A stretch of 64,000 nucleotides of DNA, taken from Papio anubis (Eukaryota > Chordata > Mammalia > Primates > Cercopithecidae). Location: positions 166,393,139 to 166,457,138 of the forward strand of contig NC_044977.1 in assembly GCF_008728515.1 (NCBI RefSeq). The letters are read 5' to 3'. The stretch's first letter is position 1; each line of letters begins with the position of its first letter. Shown here one piece after another: positions 1-11,290 of this stretch. Below the pieces are notes generated by a model. The model ran no database searches. It saw nothing but the letters and a program-made list of their open reading frames with translations, and was not told the origin of the DNA. A program made the position numbers and the translations under genes.

Positions 1-345
1 CAACATGGAGTTACTTAGGCCAAGGACCTGCCTGTGCAATAAAAGGTTGGGGTGGGGGCTGCCAGAGACTCTTGCCCTTTGCAAATGACACACCTAGTTC
101 TAAGTGGTTTTTCGTGCCTTATGTAGATGAGATACCCCCTCCCCACTAGCTTGTTTATAAAAACCCTTGTATTTCACTGTGAAATGGCAACCATTTTTTG
201 GGACCCCTCTCTGTGGCAGAGGGCTTTCTCTCTCTCTCACTTATTAAACTTCTGCTCTAACCTCACCCTTGGAGTGTGTGCATCCTTGATTTCCTCGGCC
301 ACGAGACAAAGAACTTTGGGTGGCATCCCAGACAATGAGACTGCT
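1..345 (+). mobile_element. ERV-type LTR fragment cut by the window edge
   Basis: The stretch has the layout of a retroviral LTR 3' half on the + strand. A TATA-like tttataaaaa lies near 154, a CT-rich run near 225-240, and the polyadenylation-type signal attaaa at 243-248. A U5-like end follows, with cacgagacaaagaac and a tail near 'cccagacaatgaga'. No primer binding site follows, so a solo or truncated LTR is more likely than a provirus. The family is not identified; class I is a guess. The left part lies outside the window. Confidence 0.55.
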
Positions 346-374
346 TAATTGCCATTTGGATAAAAGTCTTTTTT

Positions 375-1270
375 GCCTTTTATTTTCATTCTGAATTTTT
401 ATTGTGGCAAATTTCATATATGCATAAACCAAAGTAAGCAAAACTATGTAATAAATTCTCCTGTGCCCATGATCCAGGTTTAACAATTATGCACTTATGG
501 CCAAACTTGTTTCTTTCCTACCACACTCACTTTCCCTACATCAGTATTATTTTTTAACAAAACTCTGATGTAATATCACTCTATTCACAAATATTACAGT
601 ACCTGCCTCTAAAAGATAAGCCCCTTTTCTAAAAATATTACTATAGTCCATCAGCATACTGAAAAAATAACACAGATTTTAAAAATTTCCTTATTAGATA
701 TCCTCTGTGTTCACATTTCCAGTTTTCACATAAATATGATTAAGTTTGATGATTGCTTGAATTAGTAACCAAATAAGATTCACATACTATAAGTGATTAG
801 GATGGCTATTCTACATCTTTTTAAAATCTGTAAGTTCTCCCTTCATCTCTGTCTCTTTCTCAGAATTTATTTGTCAAAGAAACTGGATCATTTCTCTGTT
901 AGAGTTTCCTGCAGTTTCATGTTCCCTGACTGCATTCCTGTGGTACAGTTTAACATGTTTCTATGTCCCCTGTATTTCCTATGAAATGGTAGTTGGACCT
1001 AGAGGTTTGATCAGATTCAAGTTTCATTAAAAATTTTTATACTGTGTGTTGTTTTCCCATCTGTAGGAACATAATGCATGATATTCTTTTCATTTTGTGA
1101 TATTAGCCACCTTTGAACATCATTAATTGATCCTCAGTTCATTAAGAGTTGCAACAGAATGATATTTCAGTGCTTCAATAAAGAGAAACTCCTCTCATCT
1201 ACTATTTGGTTATCAAATGGCAGAGTTAATAAAATAAAGGAGGACAAATTCTTATTTCTTTTTCTCATCA
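375..1270. mobile_element. Old L1M-type LINE remnant
   Basis: Several blocks match an old L1 3'-region sequence as I remember it: 'gtaataaattctcctgtgcccatgatcc' style text near 450, 'gaaactggatcatttctctgttagag' style text near 880, and 'tgtcccctgtatttcct' near 965. It is strongly diverged with many small indels and cannot code. The orientation is not settled. A second fragment of the same family lies at 41041-41510. Confidence 0.5.
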
Positions 1271-1641
1271 GTTTTCAAAGTAGTAACTTTCCCTAGCATC
1301 CACAAGAGGTGATCAGGTCACATCTTTTTAAACATAATGCTCTAGATTTAAATTTCATTACACTTGATCGAATTCCATTTTAATATTAGACACATATATA
1401 ATAATTTATGTTTTGATTCAAATCTATTTCTATATCCTCAGAGTGGCTAAGCTTGCCCAGTACAACTCAGAGGGACACCAACATCCTCTTCTGTAACTAT
1501 TGTTCCATACGTCTCCCTTTGCTAGGACAAGGAAAAACATTGTGCAACCAACTGGGTATAGGGTAGAGGAAACTGGAGAAAATTCTGATCAAAACTGCTT
1601 TCAAAGAGGCATAGGAGGATTTTCTTAGGGTGATGAAACTC
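1271..1641. other. Unassigned AT-rich stretch
   Basis: I recognise no gene, repeat family or RNA here. It ends at the target-site duplication of the following Alu. Confidence 0.5.
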
Positions 1642-1946
1642 TTTTTTCATTTTTTTTTTTTTTTTTGAGACAAGGTCTTGCTCTGTCACCCAGGCTGGAG
1701 TGCAGTGGCACGCTCACAGCTCACAGCAGCCTTGACCTCTTGGGGCAAGCAATCCTCCCACCTCAGCCACCCAAGCAGCTGGGACCATGGGCACATGCCA
1801 TTATGTCAGGCTAATTTTTCTATTTATTGTAGAGATCAGGTTTCACGATGTTGCCCAGGCTGGTCTTGAACTCCCTGAGGTCAAGCAATCCATCTGCTTC
1901 ACTTCCCAAAGTGCTGGGATTAGACACATGAGCCACCATGCCCAGC
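1642..1946 (-). mobile_element. Alu, AluJ-like, full length
   Basis: The + strand shows a poly-T run and then a reversed Alu with a diverged left arm, as in old AluJ copies. The direct repeat tgaaactct at 1633-1641 and 1947-1955 flanks it and is the target-site duplication. Confidence 0.9.
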
Positions 1947-2277
1947 TGAAACTCTCTTATACCTTGGTTTTAGTGTTGTCTGTATTTGTCAAAACTCATA
2001 GAACTGTACATTTAAAAAGATGAATTACACCTAAAAGAAAATTATGCCTATGTAAATTATACCTAAAAGAAAACCACAATTATAACTTGACTCTAAAAAT
2101 GCAACTAGGATAATACATATTTTTTCCTATTTTCTATTTATTTGTAATGCTTGATTAAAAATTATTTTTAAAATGTTTGAATTTGAAAAAAAAATCAATA
2201 ACTTTAACTTGATTATGATAACTTTATGACTTCAGATAAATTGCTTTTAAAAATATATAATGTGAAAATTTAAGTTA
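1947..2277. other. Unassigned AT-rich spacer
   Basis: There are runs of A and T and a near-repeated 'cctaaaagaaaa' at about 2030-2070. I see nothing else. Confidence 0.5.
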
Positions 2278-2590
2278 GGCCGGGCAATGTAGCTCACAAC
2301 TGTAATCCTAGCACTCTGGGAGGCCGAGGTGAGTGGATCACTTGAGGTCAGGAGTTCAAGACCAGCCTGGCCAACATGGCAAAACCCCGTCTCTACCAAG
2401 AATACAAAAATTAGCTGGGTGTGGTGGCGAGTGCCTGTAATGCCAGCTACTTGAGAGGCTGAAGCAGGAGAATCACTTGAACTCTGGAGGTGGAGGTTGC
2501 AGTGAGGCAAGATTACACCACTGCACTCCAGCCTGGGCGACAGAGCAAGACTCCATCTCAAAATTAAAAAAAAAAAAAAATAAAAAATAA
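2278..2590 (+). mobile_element. Alu, AluS-like, full length
   Basis: It starts with ggccgggcaatg and ends in an A-rich tail. The flanking text 'ttaagttag' occurs on both sides (about 2270 and 2592) as a target-site duplication. It faces the reversed AluJ at 1642, giving an inverted pair. Confidence 0.92.
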
Positions 2591-2604
2591 ATTAAGTTAG
2601 ATAA

Positions 2605-2775
2605 GATCCAGTGGTTTCCAAATTTTGGTGCACATTAGAATCAGTGAAGAACTTTTAAAATCTTTCTTCCTGGAATGTTTGGGAGTGGAAACCTGGCATT
2701 AGGATTTTAAAAATTTTCACTGGTACTTCCCTAGTGATTCTAGGGAAATAGTCAAGGTTAAGAACCATTGCTATA
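2605..2775. mobile_element. MER5-type hAT-Charlie DNA transposon relic (1 of 3)
   Basis: It opens with 'cagtggtttccaaa' and closes with 'ggttaagaaccattgct', the diverged terminal inverted repeats of MER5-like elements. The middle has the typical 'cattagaatcag' and 'aggattttaaaaa' blocks. It is non-autonomous and codes for nothing. Confidence 0.6.
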
Positions 2776-2779
2776 GGGT

Positions 2780-2990
2780 CTTTGCTTGTTTTCAATTTTG
2801 GCTGTATGTTGGAATCACCTAAGGACTAAGGTACCTTTAAAAGCTATTGATATATGGGCTGACCCTCCCCAAATTAGGATTTGTGCGGCCTGGGTTGGGG
2901 ACCCGAGTGCTGAGAGTTTCAAAAGCTCCCCAGGTGTTTCTAGTATGCAACCAAAGTTGGGAACTACTGGTCTATACAGTGTACCTTCTA
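2780..2990. mobile_element. MER5/MER20-type hAT relic (2 of 3)
   Basis: Typical blocks are 'ttggctgtatgttggaatcacct', 'gcggcctgggttgggga' and 'agctccccaggtg', ending in 'aaagttgggaactactgg'. The arrangement matches MER20/MER5 consensus text as I recall it. It lies immediately next to another hAT relic on each side. Confidence 0.6.
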
Positions 2991-3002
2991 AAGCTATGTA
3001 GA

Positions 3003-3190
3003 ATTTGCTGCTCCCCTGCCACTTCCATTGGTCCCCAAACTAATAGCATCAGTATTACCTGGAAATATGTTCTCAAATCTCACCTCAGACTTACTGAATG
3101 AAAAACTCAGAAGGTGGGACCAAGAAATACTTGTGTTTCAAGTCCTCCAGGTCCATTTGATATATAGTACAGTTTGAGAAGCACTGCTTG
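3003..3190. mobile_element. MER5A-type hAT relic (3 of 3)
   Basis: Typical blocks are 'agcatcagtattacctgg', 'agacttactgaat' and 'tgtttcaagtcctccaggt', with the end 'cagtttgagaagcactgc'. This is a diverged MER5A. Confidence 0.65.
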
Positions 3191-5663
3191 GGGAGATTTG
3201 GTGGCCATTTTTTAGTTACTGGTGGCAGAATTGGACTCTCACTGCTAGAACCTGATGGAGGCTCCAGTGTGGAATTGGCCATTCTAGCATCTGAAACCCA
3301 GGTCAGATACTGGAGAATTCTTTTAATATTGTTTTGACATATTTGATTGCTCCTGCGCTGAAGTGGCATGAATGTTGTGGAGCTCTAAGAATGGCCGTTC
3401 CATTCACGTAGGGTTATTTTAACAAACTAGGGAAAATGCAAACAATAGTATCTTTTAGATGCACTCAATTACACTGCATTGCTATTAATATGGCCCAGTT
3501 CTCTGTGATTCTGTTTTAGATTCTGCAGGTCTTCCTTTGTTAGATCTCTTTTGAATTTTTTTTTTTTTAAAGTGAAAGCTCATCTTGAAAGAGAACCACA
3601 TTTATAGTAGAATGTCCAGAGACTTCAGTGATTCTTTATCACAGTGTCCTCTATTTTAATATTGCTCAGATTTTAGGTTTTAGTGTGACAAGACTTCATA
3701 AAAAGTATAAAAAGATAATTTCCTTCAACTGCATTTTATACTGATTTAGAAAGACCTAAACACGTGCTTCTTAGAAAACAGTGATATATGAGGGACGTTT
3801 TTTTCTTCGTATAGGCTGGATGAGGCATGTATCCAATCACTGAAAGTCTATGGCACAGGGTGGCAGTGGAAACAAATAACTTTGAAATGGAGCTATCTTA
3901 TGGTTTGTTGTAAAAGGGTGTAAAAAGTAAAATTGATTAAAAACTCTTAATAAATAAAACCCGAATTGAAGATAAAATATTTGAGTAGCTCCAGTAATAC
4001 CTGACACTTTGCTTCTTTCTCCAGCAATGGAAGACCTGCAGATTCTAAACAGAATCATACTTTACCTCTTTCTCTCCACCCAAATGTTTTAATATTTCAA
4101 ATATCTAAATAGAAGGATGAAGCAGTAAAACATTTTTCAAAGTAGTCCCAGCCACCATGCTAAGTCTGTTTGCCCCTTATATATTTGGACTTGAGGTTTG
4201 AATTGCCCTAATATAATCTTATGCTCTTTTTTTGCATTTCATCTCAGTCCAATCTGTTTGTTTGTAGATCAATAACAATAATTTGGGAATAAGGATTTAA
4301 ATAAGAAATTTCAGTGAATGAGCCGATGATTACAAGGAGATTAAGACTTTAAACTGTTACTATGAAGCTTTAAAAAAGATCCTGAAAGGTTAATGTGTAA
4401 AATTTAAATCCCCATGTCCTAAATAGTTTAATCTGAATATTACCTTTAGGTAAACAGGGGAAATAACAAATAGACTACTTTGTTAGAATAATTTGGGTTT
4501 GGGATGGCAGCTGAGGTTAAGAAATAGAATTGAATATTTAAAAAAGTTGGCAGTGGTAGAACTGAATTTAGGCTTGGTGTCTATAAGTAAGAATGAAAAT
4601 CTTTGCTGGTGAAAGTTTCTATTCTATTTATTTCTTATACTGAAAGGAAGTTTTCCAAACTAAATTGTGGGCCGTAGTTGTCATAGAAATTAATGAGCAC
4701 TTTGTAGCAACTTCGGAATACCTTCTCTGTAAGTGAGGCTCTAAGATAAGCTGCGCCGGCTGCAACTTTTGGAGGGCCTATAGGAGAATTCTCCAGGGTG
4801 GCTCTGGGCTTTGACACAGTGATGGGAATGTGGCTGTGTGAACAGCAGGTACAGGATTAGCTAAGTCTCTTGGGATGTGCAGAACTAAACAGCCTCATTC
4901 TGTAAACATGGAAACCAGTTTAAAAAGAACCAAAGGGATGCATGTTCTCTTGTGAGAACTAAAATAAGATCCATTTACAGTGTTTGTATTGGGGGATACA
5001 GATTTTTGCTTAAATTTAACTTTAGACTTGCTTTTGCTGACTGACATGCTGACTTTGCCCAAAGAATTTGGATTTTCCCCCTTTCTTTGTTGAGATACGG
5101 AAATTTACAGGTATTGCACAGAAGGAAAAGAGTGTGTGCACGTGTAAGCTGTGTATGGATATGTAGGGAGATGGAATATGCAGAGGGCTTGAAAATAAAG
5201 TACAAAAAAAGAAGAGAATAATGGAAGAACTTGAGAATTATGACTTTAATCTCTTAGAATTTAATGCAAAGCTAAATTTAGCTAAAGAGATATATGTTTA
5301 TGGAAAATTGTGTTTATTTCACTCTTCCACCCCAGTTTTCAGATTCTTTAATTTCAACTTTTAATCTCTGTCTTTCATGAAGATAAAGTCTGTGCCTTTC
5401 AAATTTTTTGTTCCCGTATGTTTGTCAGATAATATTGTGGCGTATGAAATGACTCAGCTACCGAATGCATGGAGTTTTGCTTGCAGGAAGAAAGCAGTGT
5501 TTGTTGGTGGCCTCTTTTGTATCTTTACTTCAGGAAGAGTCTATATTGTATCTTTTGAACTTCCTAAAACCAAAAACTGCATTTCTGCCCTGTTTCCTGG
5601 TGAGATAATAAATTACGTTTACAAGACTGGGGCTAGTTCCTTGGAAACACTTCTAACATTTTT
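3191..5663. other. Unassigned stretch, 2.5 kb
   Basis: I see no repeat family, RNA gene or plausible exon. The sequence is AT-rich with no long conserved-looking open frame. Old repeats too diverged to recognise by eye may be present. Confidence 0.45.
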
Positions 5664-5897
5664 AGGTCCTAGTTTTTTTTTTTTTTTTGAGACGGAGTCT
5701 TGCTCTGTCGCCCAGGCTGGAGTGCAGTGGCCAGATCTCAGCTCACTGCAAGCTCCGCCTCCTGGGTTTATGCCATTCTCCTGCCTCAGCCTCCCAAGTA
5801 GCTGGGACTACAGGCGCCAGCCACCTCGCCCGGCTAGTTTTTTGTATTTCTTTTTAGTAGAGACGGGGTTTCACTGTGTTAGCCAGGAAGGTCCTAG
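5664..5897 (-). mobile_element. Young Alu (AluYRa-like), 5'-truncated, with target duplication
   Basis: The Alu body is 5673-5888, read from its poly-A end (poly-T on +) to a truncation at 'gttagccagga'. The exact repeat aggtcctag stands at 5664-5672 and 5889-5897. 'ccagatctcagctc' and 'ccacctcgcccggctag' are variants of Old World monkey AluYRa copies. Truncation with a clean duplication is normal for L1-driven insertion. Confidence 0.92.
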
Positions 5898-6104
5898 TTT
5901 TTCATGATCGGTATGTCCCCTTTTATTATGCCACCACTTTTGTGTCAGTAACGCATAAACCAAAGCCAAAAAGAAAAAATAACAACAGGAACAAACATCT
6001 GTGAAATAGACTCCTGAACTGTGTTGGAAAACAGGAGACATGTCTTTGCATCACATGTTTCAGCCTGTGAAGAACACTTGGCTTTTTTCCGTTTTTGGCT
6101 TTTC

Positions 6105-6600
6105 ACCTGGGCTGTTACATATGTACTAGATATCTATTGATGAATAACAAACAGTTACCCTGAAACTTAGCTTAAAACAAGAAACATTTCTCATCTCATA
6201 CAGGAAGTGACTTAGCTGGGTGGTTCTGACTCGGTCTCTCATGAGGTTGCTGTCAGGGTGTCTGCTGGGCTGAAGGACGTTCTGGGACTAACGGATCTGC
6301 TTCTGTGTGGATGACAGGTTAGTGCTGGTTTTGGAAAGGAGGCCTCAGTCCTTGCCATGAGGACTTTCCATAGGGCTGATAGAGTGTTCTTATAACATAG
6401 CAGCTGCCTGACCCCAGAGCAAGTGATCCAGGAGGGAGCAAAGTAAAACCCACAATGTTCATGACCTAATGTAGGAAGTCACACAGTTATTTTCACAGCA
6501 TTCTCTGGTTACACAGATCAGGCACATTTATTATATGACAAAAGATGTGAATGTCAGGAGATGGGGATTGTTGAGGGCCATCATGGAGACTGGTTACCAC
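6105..6600 (-). mobile_element. Ancient LTR, MLT1-like
   Basis: The left end 'atctattgatgaataacaaac' is the reverse of the usual MLT1-type end, as is 'gaaacttagcttaaaacaa'. Later blocks ('gtggttctgactcggtctctcatgaggttgctg') fit antisense MaLR/MLT-type LTR text. It is diverged and its boundaries are approximate. Confidence 0.5.
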
Positions 6601-6834
6601 CACCACATAAATGTCCAAAAGTCATGAAGGAAAATCAGACTAGGGCTGTGGGTCTGGAATCTTCCAAAAGACTATAAAAGTAGATTTCCTCTATTTTAGG
6701 AAACATGCAATCTAATTATTTTAAGTATCATGTTTAGAATTTTGCACTCTTGGCTTAAAAAAGAGAAGAGGATTGAGGACAGATCTAGAGTTTTTAGGTC
6801 AAATCACATAAGGCTCAGAAAGGAACTAACACTC

Positions 6835-7015
6835 TACCACTGGTCAGGCACTTTACATGAATTCTCTCACACCTCACAACAGCCCTCGGAGGTAAGTGGT
6901 ATTAGTCCCATTTGCAGATTCAAAAATTATGTTCCAGAGAAGTTTAGTAGTTTTCTCATCGCCACACAGGTACTAAGTAGTTGAGCCCTCATTCAAATCC
7001 CGGTCGTTTTGGTGC
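6835..7015 (-). repeat. MIR SINE
   Basis: The + strand carries antisense MIR blocks in order: 'ggcactttacatgaattctctcac', 'cctcacaacagccct', 'ggtattagtcccatttgcaga', 'gccacacaggtactaagtag' and 'ttcaaatccc'. Confidence 0.8.
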
Positions 7016-7059
7016 TAAAGTTTGTGAGTTCCTTATTACATCATACAGTAATGGGAAGT

Positions 7060-7175
7060 ACACTCCAGGTGATGGGCACCAGTGCCTGCCACCTTCACTG
7101 GAGAATACAGAGCACCTTGCATGCACATAATAGGCAACTTATAGATATTTGTTGAATACGTGAAATTAATTAGTG
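7060..7175 (+). repeat. L2-like LINE 3' end fragment
   Basis: It ends with the L2 tail pattern 'gcacataataggcaact...atatttgttgaatacgtgaa'. It is short and diverged. Confidence 0.45.
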
Positions 7176-7569
7176 TCTGTATACACTGAAATTACTACCT
7201 GAGATATTTATTTTGATCCCCAGACATGGTCTTTTAGATAAACTCAGGACTTCAGATTTAGTGGAATTATATTCCAGCACATTTGGAAAAGCAATCTGCT
7301 TGAAACTAGATGAAATGGCATGTACAAATGTGGCTAGTAGTGTCTGATAAACATTAGATGCTCAAAGATTATTTTACTCTTCACTTTGCAATTGTGGAAA
7401 TTTTGCTCAAGTCATTGCATAATTAAGAAAACTTGTACATTTTCAAAAATAATGAAACAAAGAGAAATGTCCTACTTTTCCATAAAAAGGAAAAATATGG
7501 ATTCTGAAGACAGCTAACTTTGTCTGCAAAGAGCCGATTGATAAACAAGTGATTTAGCTGCTCCTAGAA
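7176..7569. other. Unassigned stretch
   Basis: AT-rich with nothing recognised. Confidence 0.45.
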
Positions 7570-8092
7570 AACAGTGAGCATTTGGTCTACTGCAAGCCAA
7601 CCTTGTCCTGAATTGCCTGTTTTGTTTTCCCTAACAACTTTTCTATATTTATCTTCTCCATCCTGCTTCTTCCCCTGGTCTAGCAATGTGATTTATGATG
7701 GGGCGTTTAGGAATCCCCCAAGGTGGCTTGGCCACTTGAGGTGCTTGAGACTAAAGGTCAGTCACATGGACAGTCCCAAGCCCAAATAAAAACTACAGAC
7801 CAAGGCTTAGATGAGTTCCCTCATTTGCAATGCTTCATGCATATTGTCACAGATAGTTGCCAAGAGAATGTGGTGTTGCCCTTGACTCCACTGCAAGGTG
7901 ACAACTGGAGAGTCCATGAGTGGGACTCGCCTGGATTCTTCTCCATTTGTCTCTTCTCTTGGTTGATTTTAATCTGTATCTTTTAATTCTAATAAAATAC
8001 AACCTTAGTATAACAGCTTTCAGTGAGTTTGGTACATCCTTCTAGTGAATTATTGAATCTGAGGGTTGTTTTGGGAACCCTGAACTTGTGGT
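7570..8092 (+). mobile_element. ERVL-type LTR
   Basis: The right part matches the end of an old class III (ERVL-like) LTR: the signal aataaa near 7991, then 'tagtataacagctttcagtgag' and 'ccttctagtgaattattgaatctgaggg'. It is directly followed by a Leu-tRNA-type primer binding site. The left boundary is uncertain and the exact family is not resolved (LTR33/LTR16-type suspected). Confidence 0.5.
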
Positions 8093-8110
8093 TGGTGTCA
8101 GAAGTGAGGG
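8093..8110 (+). other. Leu-tRNA-type primer binding site of an old ERVL
   Basis: tggtgtcagaagtgaggg starts right after the LTR-like end. The first 12 bases equal the complement of a tRNA-Leu 3' end ending in CCA (tggtgtcagaag). Little internal sequence is recognisable beyond about 8150. Confidence 0.55.
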
Positions 8111-8404
8111 TGGTCTTGGGGACTTCCCTAACCCCTGCAACTGATCATCCAATTGCACTTTTAAGAAAACCTGAACACTTTACAGTGGTCTTTGGGATCC
8201 TAAGCAGTAGCCTTTATCCACCTGTCTGATGTTATTTTGTACCACATTCATTCTCCTTCATTACCTCCAATCACATTGTTCCTCTATTTGGTTTTCAAAC
8301 ATGTCCACAAGTGTCTTGGTACGTAGTTTCTTCTGTTGCATCTCTCTGGCTTCAGATATTTACAAGACAGATTGTTTTATTAAGGTATTAATTAAAATGA
8401 TCAC

Positions 8405-8520
8405 TTCTTCCAATAAGTCCCATAGAAGGCAAAATCCTTGACTATTTTGTTGTGTCCAAGTGCTTAGAACAGCCACTAGCACACATTGGGCATTCATTAA
8501 ATATTTGTTAAATAGAGTCA
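8405..8520 (+). repeat. L2 LINE 3' end fragment
   Basis: L2 tail blocks 'aaggcaaaatccttgac', 'gcacacattgggcattcat' and 'taaatatttgttaaat' are in the usual order. Confidence 0.55.
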
Positions 8521-8848
8521 TAAAATATATTCCCTTTTGAAAAAGCAGAGTAAATAAGCTGTCAGGTCAAGCAACTATTGGAAGCCATAGTGTATTTTAT
8601 ATTAAAAGATGTAAACAAACCACCTCTCAATATGCTTGCACTTAAGCATAGCTGGTAGAGAATTGATGAATGAATCAATTTTCACTTGGTGGCTTACCTT
8701 AAGAGTTTCTCTAGCATTTTAATTAATGAGTTGACAGAAAGATATGTATATCAAATATTTAGATAAAAGAAAACACACAGAGAGTATCAAACATAAAATT
8801 GAATTAGGATAAATTTAAATTATCACATTCAGTTTAAAAAATAAAGTT
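8521..8848. other. Unassigned AT-rich stretch
   Basis: Nothing recognised. Confidence 0.45.
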
Positions 8849-9162
8849 GGCTGGGCGTGGTGGCTCATGCCTGAAATCTCAGCACTTTGGGAGGCCAAGG
8901 GGGGGTGGATCACCTGAAGTCAGGAGTTCAAGACCAACCTGGCCAACATGATGAAACCCCATCTCTACTAAAGGTACAAAAATTAGCTGAGTGTGGTGGC
9001 GGGCACCTGTAATCCCAGCTACTCAGGAGGCTGAGACAGGAGAATCTCTTGAACTCGAGAGGTGGAGGTTGCAGTGAGCCCAGATTGTGCAATTGCACTC
9101 CAGCCTGGGTGACAAGAGAGAAACTACATCTCAAAAAATAATAACAATAATAACATAATAAA
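8849..9162 (+). mobile_element. Alu, AluS-like, full length
   Basis: It runs from ggctgggcgtgg to an A-rich tail broken up as 'aataataacaataataac'. Flanking 'tttaaaaaa..aaagttg' text occurs on both sides. It forms an inverted pair with the Alu at 9530. Confidence 0.92.
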
Positions 9163-9514
9163 ATTTAAAAAAAGTTGAGGAAAAATCTTTTAAGACCCCA
9201 TTTTGTAAAAAATGGCTAAGGAAACTGGAGTTATTAAATTTAAAAAAGAGAAGATTTAGGTAGATATGATAATTTTTATTTAAAACCTATCAAGTGGAAC
9301 AGAGATTGGATTTATTTTGTGTAATTCTACAGCTACTAATAAGACAAAGACTTGGAACTTTTGAGGAAAGATAGACTTTGATAAGGAAGAATATTCTAGC
9401 AGAGTTGTTCACAGTAAAATGGGCAGTGTGAGAAGTACTGACCTATCTTGTTGCCATATAATGCATTTAAACCTTATCTAGGTAACCATTTGCCAGGTAG
9501 ACTGATGGAAAGAT
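9163..9514. other. Unassigned stretch
   Basis: Nothing recognised between the two Alus. Confidence 0.45.
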
Positions 9515-9843
9515 GAACTCCATGCTTTTTTTTTTTTTTTTTTTTTTGAGACGGAGTCTCGCTCTGTTGCCCAGGCTGGAGTGCAGTGGCGCAATCTCAG
9601 CTCACTGCAAGCTCCGCCTCCCGGCTTCACCCCATTCTCTTGCCTCAGCCTCCCACCTAGCTGGGACTACAGGTGCCTGCCACCATGCCCGGCTAATTTT
9701 TTGTGTTTTTAGTACAAACGGGGTTTCACAGTGTTAGCCAGGATGGTCTCAATCTCCTGACCTCGTGATCCTCCCGCCTTGGCCTCCCAAAGTGCTGGGA
9801 TTACAGGCGTGAGCCATCGCACCCAGCCGAACTCCATGCTTTT
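9515..9843 (-). mobile_element. AluY, full length, with 15-bp target duplication
   Basis: The body is 9530-9828. The repeat gaactccatgctttt at 9515-9529 and 9829-9843 is an exact target-site duplication. The block 'gtgttagccaggatggtctc' is of AluY type. Confidence 0.95.
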
Positions 9844-10879
9844 TAAAGACCTTCACAAGTCTCCGAGTTCTTGTAGTTTAGGAAATCTAGGGACCAGTTT
9901 CCAAGATCTTAGGGAATCCAAGGATCAGATCCTTAAGACAAGATGATATTTCAAGGTCAATAATGGCAGATTCCTCAAAGGATAAATACTCTGTACACAA
10001 ATTCTTTGACGTTCCTCTCAAAATAGAGGCCTGCCTTAGGGACTCACGTCTAGCAGGTGGAATGCAGCATGCTGCATGATTTGTGAGGCTAGGTTAGAGA
10101 AGGTGAAATAGCTTTCATCTGACTTTCTTTTGGAACACTCTCCTTTGGAACCCAGCCTGTGTTCATGTCCAGAATTATTTTTACTGAGTGACTTTGCCTA
10201 AGGCATTTAATTCTCTCAAATTTAGCAGTCACATGGCAAGATCACGGGTAGGTATTTCCAGCCACATCTCCAGCTAAGGTCTCAGCTGAGAGCCAGCATC
10301 AACTGCCTGACATGTGAATGAGTAAGCGAACCTTTAAATGGTTCTATTATCCAGCCTTTGAGCCACTCCAGCTGGGGCCATATGGAGCAGAGACGAGATG
10401 GCACCATCAAACCCTGCAGAAACTGCAGGATTGTTCTGTGTTTTAACCATTTTACCTTAGGTGAAGTATGGTGAGGCCAGAAAGAGATCAAGGAAGAGAA
10501 GCTGGAAAGAGTTTTACAATTTTGTTACATTCATTTTTCCCTGAGAACACAGTATGCCATGCAGGGCCACTCAGCGGCAGAAGCAGTGCGGTTGGTTGTG
10601 CACAGGGAGAGAGGGAAACTCTGGGAAAGTGCTTTTATTGCACCCTGGGGTTTCTGTGGGAGAAAAAAAGGTGAGATAAGGCAAGTAGGCTTTGGATTGG
10701 CTAGTTGAATATTAGGAATCAGTGGGCTGATTGAATTGAGGAATCAGGAGACTCTGAGGCATAAAGACTGTCCTCAGTTTTCTGGTATGTGGTCCTGAGG
10801 TGATTAGGATGGGTGTGCAGTGGCCCAGAATGAGGGAGCCTAATAAGGGAGATGCTTGAAGAATGGACATAATTGGCTT
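9844..10879. other. Unassigned stretch
   Basis: I see no repeat family or gene. A perfect 16-bp palindrome (atgcagcatgctgcat) lies at 10062-10077. Confidence 0.4.
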
Positions 10880-11035
10880 TTCAAGAAGGGCAACTGACCA
10901 GCCTCTAGCCTGAGCCTCAAAACTGGGCTAAGACAGCATTCATAAAACTATAATGCAGTGAGCAAAATAAATGTTGGCATCATTTTAAGCCATTGCTTTG
11001 AGTAGTGTATTATGTATCAATAGATAATTGGAGCT
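10880..11035 (+). mobile_element. MLT1-type LTR, 3' part
   Basis: The end 'aataaatgttggcatcattttaagcca' followed by 'attatgtatcaatagataatt' matches the 3' end of old MLT1 LTRs. How far it extends to the left is unclear. Confidence 0.5.
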
Positions 11036-11290
11036 TTCTGACTGTTGGTAGTTGTAGAAACTCACAAGATGGAGAGTCTGTTGTGTTCTTCCAGACATAG
11101 AGAGAATGTAATATCCCTGTCAGCTTCTAGGACCCTTCTGGGTTTGTGATCTAGAGTTCTTCCCTGGATATGATTTACTGAGTCATCACATGTGCCCTAA
11201 AGCCTGGCCCAAACTGTGGCTCTTGTGAAGCCCCGAGGATGTGCTTTCTGTAGGTCTTCATGGGACAGCAGTGAGAGAGGAGCTTCCTGG

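Noticed and set aside
5449..5455. AP-1 site tgactca, and similar hits elsewhere
   Set aside because: Seven-base motifs occur many times by chance in 64 kb.
5377..5907. 176-codon open frame on +
   Set aside because: The last part is translated antisense Alu inserted recently. The first 99 codons match no protein I know.
10062..10077. Perfect 16-bp palindrome atgcagcatgctgcat
   Set aside because: One such palindrome is expected by chance in windows of this kind, and it has no context.
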